DNA of 64,000 nucleotides from Proteles cristata cristata. Its lineage: Eukaryota; Chordata; Mammalia; Carnivora; Hyaenidae. Below, piece after piece: positions 46,901-58,900 of the stretch. Numbering within the stretch: the first letter of the stretch is position 1; every line of letters begins with the position of its first letter. The position numbers and the translations under genes are program-made. Under the pieces are notes generated by a model. It did no database searches, had not been told where the DNA came from, and saw nothing but the letters and a program-made list of their open reading frames with translations. The stretch is taken from positions 2,356,001 through 2,420,000 of the forward strand of contig JAESUZ010001723.1 of assembly GCA_017311185.1 (NCBI GenBank). The letters are read 5' to 3'.

Positions 46901-49900
46901 GCTGGAGCATCTGGACTTGACACCAGCTCTGAAGTGCCCTCAAAACTGAGGGCCTGAGGAGAAGATGTGAGCAGGGGTCAGAGGGTGGACCTGAGCCAGA
47001 AAGCCTGCTAGAAGCATACTGCCACAGAAGGCCAGAGAAGACCAAGTCTAAGGAGGGGCTGGAACCTATGCACTCAGGGAGCCACTGAACTGGGTGGGGA
47101 ATGTGTCTGCAAAGGTTGGGGCGGGGGGGGGGGGCGGGGGGTTGGGAGGGATCGTGCAAAACTATTTCAGAGAAGTGGAGGAGCCTGTGCTGGGCCAAGG
47201 GTGAAGAGAAGATGAAGAGGCCATGACACAGAGAAGGAAGAAGGGAGTGGTTTCTGTAAGTGGGTACAGAGTCAAGGGAGGGGTGTCATGAGCCAGTCTT
47301 TTTCCTAGTGGGAGAAAGTGAATGAGCAGCAGGCAGGAGTGTGAGCACTGAAGATGGAGAAGAAAGCAGTTCAACATAGTAAGTGCTATATTATGAAAAG
47401 CCCATAGTGAACACATTCAGTGGTGAATTACTGAAAGCGTTTTCCCTAAGATCAAGAACAAGACAAAGATGCCTGCTTTTGCTACTTCTATTCAACATAA
47501 TATTGGAAGTCCTAGCCAGAGCAATTAGGCAAGAAAAAGAAGTAAAAGGCATCCAGGGGCACCTGGGTGGCTCAGTCGGTTAAGTGTCTGACTTGGGCTC
47601 AGGTCATTATCTCATGGTTCGTAGGTTCAGGCCCCGCATCGGCATCTGTGCTGGCAGCTAGCTCAGAGCCTGGAGCCTGCTTCGGATTCTGTGTCTCCCT
47701 CTCTCTCTGCCTCTCCCCTGCTCATGCTGTTTCTCTCTTTCTTTCAGAAATAAAACATTAAAAAATAAAAAAAAATTTTAAAGAAATTAAAAAAAGAAAA
47801 AATCCTCAAGAATCTAGCAAAAAATTCAACAAAGCAGGAAAAGAATATCCAATGAAAAAAAAACCTCTTCAACAAATGGGGTTGGGAAAACTGGACAGCA
47901 GCATGAAGAATGAACCTGGGCCACTTTCTTACACAGTACACAAAAATAAATCCAAAATGGATGAAAGAGCTAAATGTGAGACAGGAAACCACCAAAATCC
48001 TAGAGGAAAAAGCAGGCAAAAACCTCTTTGACCTTGGCCACGGCAACTTCTTACTAGACACATCACTGGAGGCAAAGGAAACAAAAGCAAAAATGAACTA
48101 TTAGGACCTCATCAAGATAAAAAGCTTTTGCACAGTGAAGGAAACAATCAACAAAACTAAAAGGCAGCCTACAGAAGAAGATATTTGAGAAGATATTTGC
48201 AAACGACATATCAGATAAAAGGCCAGTATTCAAAACCTATAAAGAATTTATCAAACTCAACACCCAAAAAACAACCCACTTAAAAAATGAGCTGAAAGCA
48301 TGAATAGACACTTTTCCAAAGAAGACATCCAGATGGCTAAAAGACACATGAAAAGATGCTCAACATCATTTGTCATCAAGGAAATACAAGTCAAAACCAT
48401 GATGAGATACCACCTCATACCTGTCAGAATGGCTAAAATTAACAACACAAGACAGGGCACCTGGGTGGCTCAGTCAGTTAAGTGTCTCACTTCAGCTCAG
48501 GTCATGATCTCACAGTTTGTGAGTTTGAGTCCCACATCAGGCTTTCTGCTGTCAGCACAGAGCCCATTTCAGATCATCTATCCCCCCCACCCCCTCTCCC
48601 CGTTCTCTCTCTCAAAAATAAACAAACATTAAAAAAAAAGCAACCCAACACAAGAAACAGGTATTGGCAAGGATGTGGAGAAAGGGGGACATTCTTGCAC
48701 TGTTGGTTCCTCCAAAAAACAGAACTACCTACGATCTAGCAATTGCACTACTAGGTATTTATGCAAAGGATACAAAAATACATATTCAAAGGTTTATAGC
48801 AGCATTACCAACAATAGCCAAACCATAAAGAGAGCCCAAATGTCTATCAATTGAAGAATGGATAGAGAAGATATAGTGTATACATACAACGGAATATAAC
48901 TCAGCTATCAAAAAGAATGAAATCCTGCCATTTGCAATGATGTAGAAGGAGCTAGAATGTATTATGTTAAGCGAAATAAATCAGAGAAAGACAAATTACC
49001 ATATGATTTTACTTACATGTGAAGTTAAAAACAAAACAGACGAACATAAGGGAAGGAATAAAAAGAAGAGGGAAACAAACCATAAGAGACTCATAACGAT
49101 AGAGAACAAACTGAGGGTTGACAGGAGGTGGGTAGGGGGATGGATTAAATAGATGATGGGTATTAAGGAAGGCACTTGCTATAATGAGCACTGGGTGTTG
49201 TATGTAAGTGATGTATCACTGAAGTCTACTCTTGAAACCAATATTGCACTGTATGTTAAAAAACTAAAATTAGGGCCGCCTGGGTGGCTCAGTCAGTTAA
49301 GTGACCGACTTGGGCTCAAGTCACAATCTTGTGGTTCGTGAGTTCAAGCCCCATCTTGGGCTCTGTGCTGACACCACGGAGCCTACTTGGGATTCTCTTT
49401 TTCCCTCTGCCTCTCCCCTACTCTAGTGCACAAGCATGTGCTTTCTTTCTCTCAAAAACGATAAACTAGAAAAAAATGGTTAAGACGGCAAATTTTGTGT
49501 GATGCATATTTTATCACAATTTAAAAGGTAGGAAAAGAAGGTAAAGAGATGGTAGGGTGACGTCCCTCACAAGATGGTGCAGGAGGGGCAGCAAGACTGC
49601 CTAGGCTAGGGGTGCCTGGGTGGCTCAGTTGGGTAAGCATCTGACTCTTGATTTCCTCTCAGGTCACGCTCTCATGGTTTGTGGGTTCAAACCCACATCT
49701 CCCTCTCTCTCTGCCACTCCTCCATTCACACTTCTGCTCTCTGTCTCTCTCTCAAAGATAAATAAACATTTAAAAAAATTGCCTAGGCCAGTGGGCAGAC
49801 ATGAAATCCTAGTCAGAGGAGGAGAGGAGCCTCCTGCATGGGGCTCGAGGCAAGGTGGTCTGCAGCAGGAGAAAGGAGGAGTAACGAGTGGAAGTGGTTT

Positions 49901-52900
49901 GGGCTAGGAAGGAGGCTGAGAAAAAGCAAGTGGGAATAGCGAGTAGAGGGAGGGACACCAAGGGCCTTGATGACCCAGTTATGGGCGAAGGGCATGCCTA
50001 AGAAGGTAGACAGATGTCCTGACGTGGGCACTCACTAGCTGGGGAGGGAGGCTAGGATAGGTAGGGAGTGGAAGCAAGTCTGGAGGGCTCAAGCCTAAGG
50101 GTCAAAGCATGGTTACAGAGAGAGCGCACCATCTTTCAGTTTACCTCTCAAGGCTCATGGCCCTGGGAGGGCAGACGTGGGTCAGACATGGGTTATGACT
50201 GAGTGTCCCTAGCATCAGGATATACCTGGCATACTCCAGGCTCTGGGCACACGTTACTGAGTCAATGAGTGAATGACAGAAAACAAGGCTGTGGCTTCAA
50301 AGGAAAGAGGGGAGTCAGAAACACGTGTAGAGTGAGGGTGACTGGGGCTCTGAAGAGCACCCTTCCACCCGGGGAGAGAAGGAAGGGGAAGGGAAGAAGG
50401 GGAGACAGGCAGAGATAGGCCCAGTTCCTGCAAGGGAGGATATGTGAGCTGGAGAGGACCATTAGAGACAATGACATCTAATAAAGCTTATGGGGCAGGA
50501 GAGGTTCAGGGGGCGCAGCATAGGGTGAGGACAGGGAGAACAGGGAACGGGGAGGGGGACGTGCATGTCAGAGGCCCAGGAGGGCAGGGAGCCTTGAGGG
50601 GCCAGCACAGTCTGGCCACCAGTGGTTCCGATGTATGGGATGGCTGATAGGAGGTTGGTAATGACTGTGGCACCTCAGAATGATATTTGGCCTCATGGTC
50701 AGTGAGCTTGGAGAGGGCAGCAGCCACTGGCCAAGGCCACACCTACTCACCTGGGAGTAGACAGTGGCATGGACCCAGGCAAGACGGCGACTCAGGTGGT
50801 CCAGCTTTTCTGAGAAAACCTTCTGACTCTTGGTCAACTCTGTAAGGATGTCCTTTCTCTGTCACCCAAGGGGGAAGGAGGACAATCAGGCCATGGCCCC
50901 ATACCTACACCTAGCCTGCCTGCCCCAGGCAGCCTGGGTAGGAACCCCACTGGTGTCTGGAGCAGGCAAAGGGTTGGACAGATTCAGCTCTACTCTTCAA
51001 AACCCTCTTCTGCCTAAGACCCACTAGCAAGCCTGAGAAGGCCTCAGAGCAGGGCGCTGGGCGTCCGAGTAGAGCATGGAATTGAGACACAGCTGGGGTT
51101 CCGTGAGCCCTTGGCCATGTTCCCCAGCTGTGATGGGCCCACAGCCCCAGTGGCTGCTCTCACTTGGCTGCAAAGCCAAGCCCGGGCTCCACAGACAGTG
51201 GGGCAAAGGGCCTGCCAGGGAAGCCCAGCTGAGTGTGAGCCAGACTGAGGCCTCCCTGCAGGCGGGGCCTGTGAGGTACTCGACTGCGCATCCTCCGTGC
51301 CGCCGAGGCGATACTGAGCACTGGGGTGATACTGGGCACCCGAGGCCCTAACTCCTCAGGCCAAGAGCTACAGCAGGAGTACAGAGAAGTAGGAGTTAGG
51401 GCCTGCTTCCTGCTGACTCTGCAAGTGGCCAAGGAAGCACTCAGGGTCGAATTCATAATTGATGAGGAGAGTGGGTATGCGTCAGCACTTAGTGGGCAGG
51501 GGGCAGGGGCGCCTTGGTGCGGGCTGCGGCTGGTGACAGGGCTCAAGCCATGCCCCGCCCTAATGCCAGCCCCGCTCTCACTGATGTGGCATAGTCAGGT
51601 GGGTGGGAAAACTGCTGGAGCAGCGCCCAGAAGCAGGGGCAGGACAGTCCAGATCTCCTCTGTGGCCTGCTCTGGGAAGCCCGAGCTGGCAAGCCGCCCT
51701 CTCCAAGAGCCCTCCCTCTCCAAAACCCCCTGCCCATCTCGTCTTACCCGCTTGGGGCACCGGCGAAGCTTGTCCTCTGTGTCCCTCAAAGCCATCGCAT
51801 ACTCATTGACATCATCAGACACACCCACCATCTAGAGCGTTGGACACCAAAGGTGCAGTGTGAACCCCTGCAGACTTCATTCAGGTCTCTGCAGACCCAG
51901 CCTGGCTCCCAGTGCTGTCAAGCTCCCAACCTTTGGCTCCAGACAACCCCCTCCCACAAACCAGGTCGGGCCCACACATCACTGGCAGCAATCAGTCTTG
52001 CTGTGGCACACATTCACGTGCAGTCATGCGCAGATACCCCCCACCCCCCGACACACACAGAAGCATCAAACATGTGGGACCACAAGACATGCTCATTGGC
52101 CACCAGTGGGAGACCTTGCCCAGCTGCTGGTGAACGCTGAGATTATACATCATGACGGCGCCATCCAGGACTTCCAGCAGGGAGTTCTCTGTGAGGGGCT
52201 GCTCAGGCTCCTCCGGGGGCCGCCCCAGCAGCAGGCCCTCATTCCAGTGGCTGCCCTCAACTAGAAGGGGGAAGGGCAGGGGCAGGGTCATAGGCCATTC
52301 CAGGTCTGTGGTGCCAGGATGGGCCTCACAGAAGGGAGCCCTTTCTCCCTACCTGGACCCAAGGAGGGACCTGCAGGGAGAACGTGGGGGCAGGGGTAGA
52401 GCAAAGGCCTGCAGCTCCAGAACTATTTCTGTAGCATCGATTTCCTGCCCTCAGAGTGCACTTCCCATGCCCTTGAGATACTGCCAGGCCACAGGACCAG
52501 GAGGGAGTGGGGGTGTAGCCTGGCTTTGCCCAGGGTGGGGAACTGTACGTGACGGATCCCACGCCTGGCCCTGCCTGGCACCTACTGTCCTCACGAGTCC
52601 TCTGTTCTGCGCTCAGCGTGCGGACCTTCACTTTCTCCGAGGTGGTCAGAGGCCGCCGTGGGGTCATCAGGCTCACAGCCGCTGTGCTGAGGAAGCGGTT
52701 AGCTCGGCCCAGGGTTGGAGAACTGAGCCAGCTGGGCCGGGGGAGGGGCAGTACGCCCCCCATGGCCAGAGCCTGCATGGGGCGCTGTGTAGGAGAGAGG
52801 AGGCCAGACGCCACTCAGCTCCCCAGGACCGGGGCCCATGTGGGACTCCCTTGATTTGTGGGGTCGGGAAATGGCAGGAAGGTTCGTGCCTCCACCTACA

Positions 52901-55900
52901 GCAAGGAAACCTGCCTGGTGAGAAGCTCCTTGCCTGCCTGGAGAGGGAGGTGGCCCCGTGTGACACCCCTGCCCTTAGGGTGGAGGGATAGCCCGATACC
53001 AAGCCCCCTGCCTGCCCCTACCGCGGCACCTGGGCCGCAGCCGGGGCTGGCTCCTCGTCCTCATCCAGGTCATCCATGGTGGCCGCCTGGAGCTCCAGTG
53101 GGTCGATCAGGATGTTGGCCTTGGAGGCAAGGTCATCTGCGGGCAGTGGCAGGAAGGCTCTCAGGCTAGTGGAGGGCTGAAGGGTCATGGGGAACTGCCC
53201 ATGATGGTGAGAGAGCACCACCAGCTGAGCAGGGGGCTTTGCAGGGCCCCACATTTACCACTGCACCCCTACCTGTGCATTCCACTTACTCCACCCCGGC
53301 CTTCACTGTGCCCCAAGGCCCTCTGTCTCATGGGCCTTAACAGCAGGAGGCATTCCCCATCATACTCTCGTCAGTCCCTGTTTGAAGTGACTGCATGCTC
53401 TCCAGGGTCTCCTACTTTCTCCCCATCACTTTCTTCCCTACAAACACAAGATCCAGGGCTATCTAGGCTGCCGCTTGTCTCACTTTGCACACAGGCCTCA
53501 CCGCAGGCTTGTCCCCTCAGCTGTCAGTGTAGAAGTGGAACAGCAGCTCCTCTGCCTCCAGTGCAGGCTGTGGTCCTCAAACATAGAGGACCTGTCACCT
53601 GCTCTTCCTGCAGCCCCCTTCCTGATGGTGCCCTATCCCCGCAGCCTCTGGCAGGAAGCCTCGGGTCTTCTGAGTCCCCTTCTTCACCCTTGCCCTCCCT
53701 CAACCTCCTCTCTTGGCCCATGCATTCCATTCTCACACGCAGATCCCTCACCTCATTCTCCTGCCTCAGGACCTTCCAAAGCTTCCCCTACTCCTGGAAT
53801 GAGCCCACACCTACTTTGTGGTCCACAAGACCCTCAGACTCTACCCGTGTGACTCCTCGGCCTCATTTCCCACCGCTGCCTGCCTGGCAGTTTCCTCGCC
53901 AGCACCCCAGCAGCCTCCTGTCTCCAGGCCCTGCTGGGTTGTGATGAGCATCCCTGCCTTCGTATGCACCATGCACACATGCCCAGTGCTGCGGCCACGT
54001 GTGCTTGTCCTTGAAAGCCACTCAGGCAGTACTTGTACCTGCTCACCTCTCACCCCTGTAACCTCACAGAGATCCCATGGTCACTCCTCTGCCAGTACAC
54101 ATGCTCCTTATTTCCTTATAGGACCCTCAGGCTTCCCCGAGGGCAGGTGCTCAAGGAAAGGGATGGCTGGACCCAAGACCTGAGGCAAATCAGCATCTCC
54201 CTGAAGGAGCAGGTTGAGATACTCAGGCGCCATCTGGCGGGCAGAGGGTAACCCAGCACCCAGCGCAGAGCTGGCTGAGAGACTGTACCCCCTCATGCCC
54301 TGCCCACTGCTGGGCCTGCACGTACCTTTGAGGGTCTTCCGAAGGTGTGAGAGGAGGCCTCCCAGGCGCTGCAGGTCAAAGTAGTCCACTTTGCCATTAT
54401 AGAAGACCTGAGGTGGGATGTAGGCCTCTGCAAGGAGGGGTTGGGAGACCGGGCCAGTAGTGAGCCAGGCAGGAAGACACAATGAAAAGCCACCCCTCTA
54501 TGCCGCTTAGCCCAGAGGGGACCTCTGGCCTTGGCCACCTACCTGCCCTGCCCAGGCACACAGCATGGCTCCTCCTTCCCCTCCCCTGTCCTGCCATCCT
54601 CTACCATTTCAGGTCAGTGCCAGTGACTGCCCTCGTTGGGATGAAGGGAACATTCTATCTGTGGTCACATTCAGAGAGGGTCCTGACCCAGCCCTATGGA
54701 CATCCCCAATCCAGAGCAGGCATGGCTCCCACTGGCCCTGAGGACTCTGTCCCACACAAACACAGCCCCCGGCATCCCGGAGCTGCCCATGGCATCCCCT
54801 ACAAAGGACTGCAGAGGGTTGGACGGGCTGGGACTGAGGAAGGGAGCCCGTAGTGGGCAGGAACTTGTGGGGACAGAGTGAATGTGGGTTTGGCACTCGT
54901 ACAGAGCAGTTCCTGGTGCCCTGTGGAAGAACTACCCGTCAGGAGGAGAGGACTCAACTGGTCAGAAAGCTTGGAACGGCTCCACCCCCACCCTGCCGCC
55001 CGTTCCACACTCTACACCATCACCGGGGCGGCCCTGCTCAGCCTCTCTAATGAGGCCTGGCCCCACTCACCCTCACTGAAGGAGGCACGAGGGTTCGAAG
55101 CCTTGTATTCATCCCAATAGTAGCGTAAGGCAGAGATCAACCGGTGCAAGAAGCAAACCATGTACTCAGGGGGACAGAGCATGGGTATGTTCTGCAGGGC
55201 ACAGGGCACAGGACATGCATTTGTGCCAGCCCAAGCCAGCTCACTCCTCCTCCAAGGCCTGCCCCGGGACCCTGGGGTGAGCACGGAGGGTGGGGCAGCA
55301 GAGGAAGAGCAAGGTTAGGCAGGGACGCAGCAGGCTGAGAGATGCCAGAAGCCTGGGGTGCAGACCCTGTGACACAGCCAGGGGTCTGTGGTGGGCTGGC
55401 CATGCGGACACTTACTCCCCGGCCGCTGGCATTCTCCTGTAGAAACTTTCGGAACTTGGTCAGGAAGATGTACCTAGAGGCTTCCCCCTTTGAGGGAGGA
55501 AAAATGAGGCCATGAGGAGCTGCCCAGAGTGGCCTGGCTCCGTGCTGTGCCTTAGCCTGGGCTCTGCCATGGGAACTGGAGCCAGTCCCTGCCCTCTGGG
55601 TCTCAGTGCCGGGGTCCCCCAGTGCCAGCACCCCTCCCTGCCAGGGACCCATGAGGGGGTCTGGGAGTCACTTACCCCATTATCATCTTTATTGTTCAGC
55701 AGCAGCTTCAGGATCTGGACCTGTAGTTCTTCCACCACTGGGGGTGGGGTAGGGAATATGACACTGAGCCCTCCTCAGGCAGAGCCTTGTTCTCGGCCTC
55801 CCAGGGATGGGAAGGGGCAGCAGGTTTGGATCAGGGCTCTGCTCTCAGGGTTCCACAAGCTAAACCTAGACATGGTCACTACCGAGAGCCCCTGAGTACG

Positions 55901-58900
55901 TACGTACACACACACACACCCTCCACCCCCTACCCAGGGCCCCGGGAGGGGGCTAACCTTCGATGCGCTTCTTGAGCCTTTGGCAGCCGCGTTCATAGGC
56001 ACGCCTCCGTCTGTGCTCCTCGGCAGTCTCATCCTTTACGTCTTTACTGTCTTTGCCCTGGGCAGAGAGCAGGGGATGGAAGACAGCAGGGCTCATTCAG
56101 GACTTAACCAGGCCTGCTTCAGACAGGAAACCCCTACCCCCACCCCAGAGACCAGGCTGGGGAAGCGGCCTCACATGCTCAAGGCCAGGAGGCTCAGATA
56201 CATACCCTGGGTCAGCCCTCCCTGTGACCCTGCCCGCCCATCTCAGTCGGCCCACCTCCCTACTGGAGCGGTGGGGCCACCAGGTGGTGGGAATAAGCTC
56301 CTGTAGGCCAGCCTCCTCCACTCGCAGGGGACTCTTGATGTAAAAGAAGACAACAGACCGAAGCACGTCGAAGCTGGTGGTCGTCAAGGCAGAGCTCCAT
56401 TCACCAGGGGGTGTACCCTACACCCTCATGAGTTCTCCTTGGGAAGCCCTCCCCATGTGCCCACCACATTCTCCTACCCTTAGGGGTACCATTGCTACTA
56501 TGAGCCGGTCTCCCTTGACTATGAGCCCTGAAAAAGAGCTGTGGCTGTCAAGCCCACTAAGCCCGAGTCCCAGCAAATGTACTAAAAAGGCTTGTCACAG
56601 GAACACACTGGGGGGTGGGTGGGGAGAAGACAGGCTGAGAGAGGCCTCTCTGTCTCCCAGCTGTTTCTAACTCTTGGAGGCTGAAGACCCCATGCAAAGA
56701 AGACAGCTACCAGCACAGGCTTCCCCTCATGCAGCACAGTCCTCAAGAGCGTTGGGAAGCAGGACGAGACGAGTCCCAAAAGAAGATCTCCTAGGAACCC
56801 CTGCCATGGGACTCAGATAAAAGTGCGATGCTTTGGCTACAAAGGTCAGGCCCTGGTGGCACCTCCACGCAGCCCAAGAGTCGGTAGCCATCTGGACACC
56901 CCTGTTCAGGCCAGCCAACTGGCCAGGATCCTTTGCTTGATCCTTTCTGCTCTGTAGACAGAGTGCTGGGAAGGCTGGGTCTCACATACTGGATGGCTCT
57001 GGTCCCCTAAGCCTCCCTAGGGACCCCTGGCCAGAGGCACACTGCTCTCCTTGGCCCCTACTAACCCCAGAGGACACCACATGTCTGGCCTGCCTGGCAG
57101 CAAGGGAAGGATACAGGACATTGCTAAGCAGAAACTTGCGGGACTTGTCATGCCTCAGGATGGCGATGGTGAGTCGCAGGTAGTGGATCTGCGGGGAGGG
57201 GGTGTTCAGAGAGGGTGGCTAGGGCCCAGGGGCTCAAAGGCAGGGGCAGGAACTCCCACCTGTAGGCTCAGGTCTGGGACGATGGGTGAGAACCGGTAAA
57301 GCCGCAGCAGGGACATCATCAACTGCTTGAGGCAATCCTGTACCTCGTAGTCCTGGGGGACAGATTGCTGGGCTGCACACCTAGCTGGCGGAGGGCAGGC
57401 TCCAGGACAGCCATCTGTGGGTCTTTTCCCAAACCCTCCCTGTAACTCCCCCATCTCAGTGGTGCCTAACGTCCTGGCCTGAGGCCTGAAGTCTGAAGCC
57501 TCACCTCCATGAAGAGCCACAGGAGGTCGAGGACCTGACGCACCAAGGACTGGGCCTGTGCAGGGGTGCCCGCCTCGACGACGCCCCGCAGGAAGCTCAT
57601 GAGCACAGCCTCTACCAGGTATACCTTGCGCTGCACCAAGGATGGGCACTGGTGAGGTGATGGCCTCCCACCCCTGCCCTGGCATGTGGCCAAGGCCACA
57701 GTTATAGAGTATTGGGCTCCTTTGAGCAACCCCAAGACACAGATGAGCCCTTCCAGGGTCTGACTGAGACATAAGAAGGGCCACTGCCCCAGGGCTCCTC
57801 TGGCACTTCGTGCGTGCAGTTCCCTTAGCCGGGGAGGTCACCACCCCCTCAATCTTCTTTCTAGGACATCCCCTGATACCCTCAGCGGAAGCATCTCCTC
57901 CTTCCCTGGGTGACATCCTTGAGGTCCGAGGACTCTGGTCACACAGCACCCCTGCCAGGTGATGGCGCTGAGCCTCATGCGCCTTGGCTTCCCAGCCCCT
58001 GCCACCATCACTTGTGCCACAGCCCGCCTCGTTCCCTCCCAAACGTCCCCTCACCAGGAGTGGTGCAAAGCGATGGAAGATGTGGGCCAGCGTGAGGAGG
58101 ACAGTGGGCTGGCCCTGCAACTGCCACTCGGAGCTGTCCTTCTCCACCAGCCGGCCTTCCTGTGTGGGGAAGAAAGGACAGTGAGGGGCAGAGGGCTGCA
58201 GAAGGCCCTCGGCTCACCTGGCCCAGCCCCTGGCTCACCACAGGGTCCAGCTCCACACTGAGCACTGCCCGGAAGCAGCCCAGCAACTTCTGTGCCCGCA
58301 CCAGGTCAGCACGGGGCGGGTCCTGCAGGGGCCGGTAGCCTGCCACTGGGTAGGTGGCACAGAGTTAAGCCAGCAATACCTGGTCGGTGGCTCAGACACA
58401 ACCACCCCTCTCCACTGGGACCTCTGAGGAGGGGCCTAGGCTCCAGGGCAGGGCCGCGGAGTCATAAGGCCTAGTCTGCACCACAGCTCTCCCTCTGTCT
58501 CTGTGGGGTGCAACTTCTGCCACTTCAAGTTCTTATCTGTTCAACACAGTATGGTACCCACCTAACAAGGCTGCCATAGAAATTGAGCTCCCGGCACCCA
58601 CCTAAGCTGTACCTGCCTCTCTCCCCTCGGCAGCCCACAGAACTCCTAGGGGAGGGAGCCCCTCATCCCTGCTTCCTCAAGAGCTTCTATGCAGTCCACA
58701 GACTTCTTCCCAAAAGGATATCGCAAGGGACGGCTGCCAAAGTTGAAGGCCACAGACTCCTTGAAGGAAAGGCTGATGGCTGGGAAGTAGGCCATGCCCA
58801 GGCCCCTGGACAAGTTCTCAAAAGCGGTGCCCAGTGACACACCATTCCTGGAGCAGAAGGGAAGTCCTGTGAGCCAGTGCTAAGAAGGATGTAGCCGAAA

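Larger units (their letters stand above)
47430..49540 (+). mobile_element. L1 fragment (+), ORF2 end to 3'UTR, split by three SINEs
   Basis: Begins with ORF2-type CAACATAATATTGGAAGTCC; continues after a SINE with GGGAAAACTGGACAGCAGCA, CAAAAGCAAAAATGAACTAT and ACACTTTTCCAAAGAAGACA. The 3' end resumes after a second SINE (TGGCAAGGATGTGGAGAAAG, ACTCAGCTATCAAAAAGAAT) and ends near 49540 after a third. No intact ORF. It lies within RNF123 intron 25, antisense to that gene. Confidence 0.87.
46188..50750 (-). other. RNF123: RNF123 intron 25, repeat-rich
   Basis: 4.56-kb U2-type intron and the largest in the gene. It contains four + strand SINEs and one long L1 fragment (about 47430-49540). Flanking parts 46190-47110 and 49780-50750 are unique-looking purine-rich DNA with no recognised exon. 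Confidence 0.9.

Noticed and set aside
57206..58147. 313-residue - strand open frame
   Set aside because: It is RNF123 exons 11-13 read through introns; the correct splice joins give the known protein.
58646..58840. Apparent loss of the splice donor at the end of RNF123 exon 9, with readthrough to a stop
   Set aside because: The exon meets ATATCCTTTT, the U12 AT-AC donor, and the matching AC acceptor restores the frame exactly. The gene is intact.
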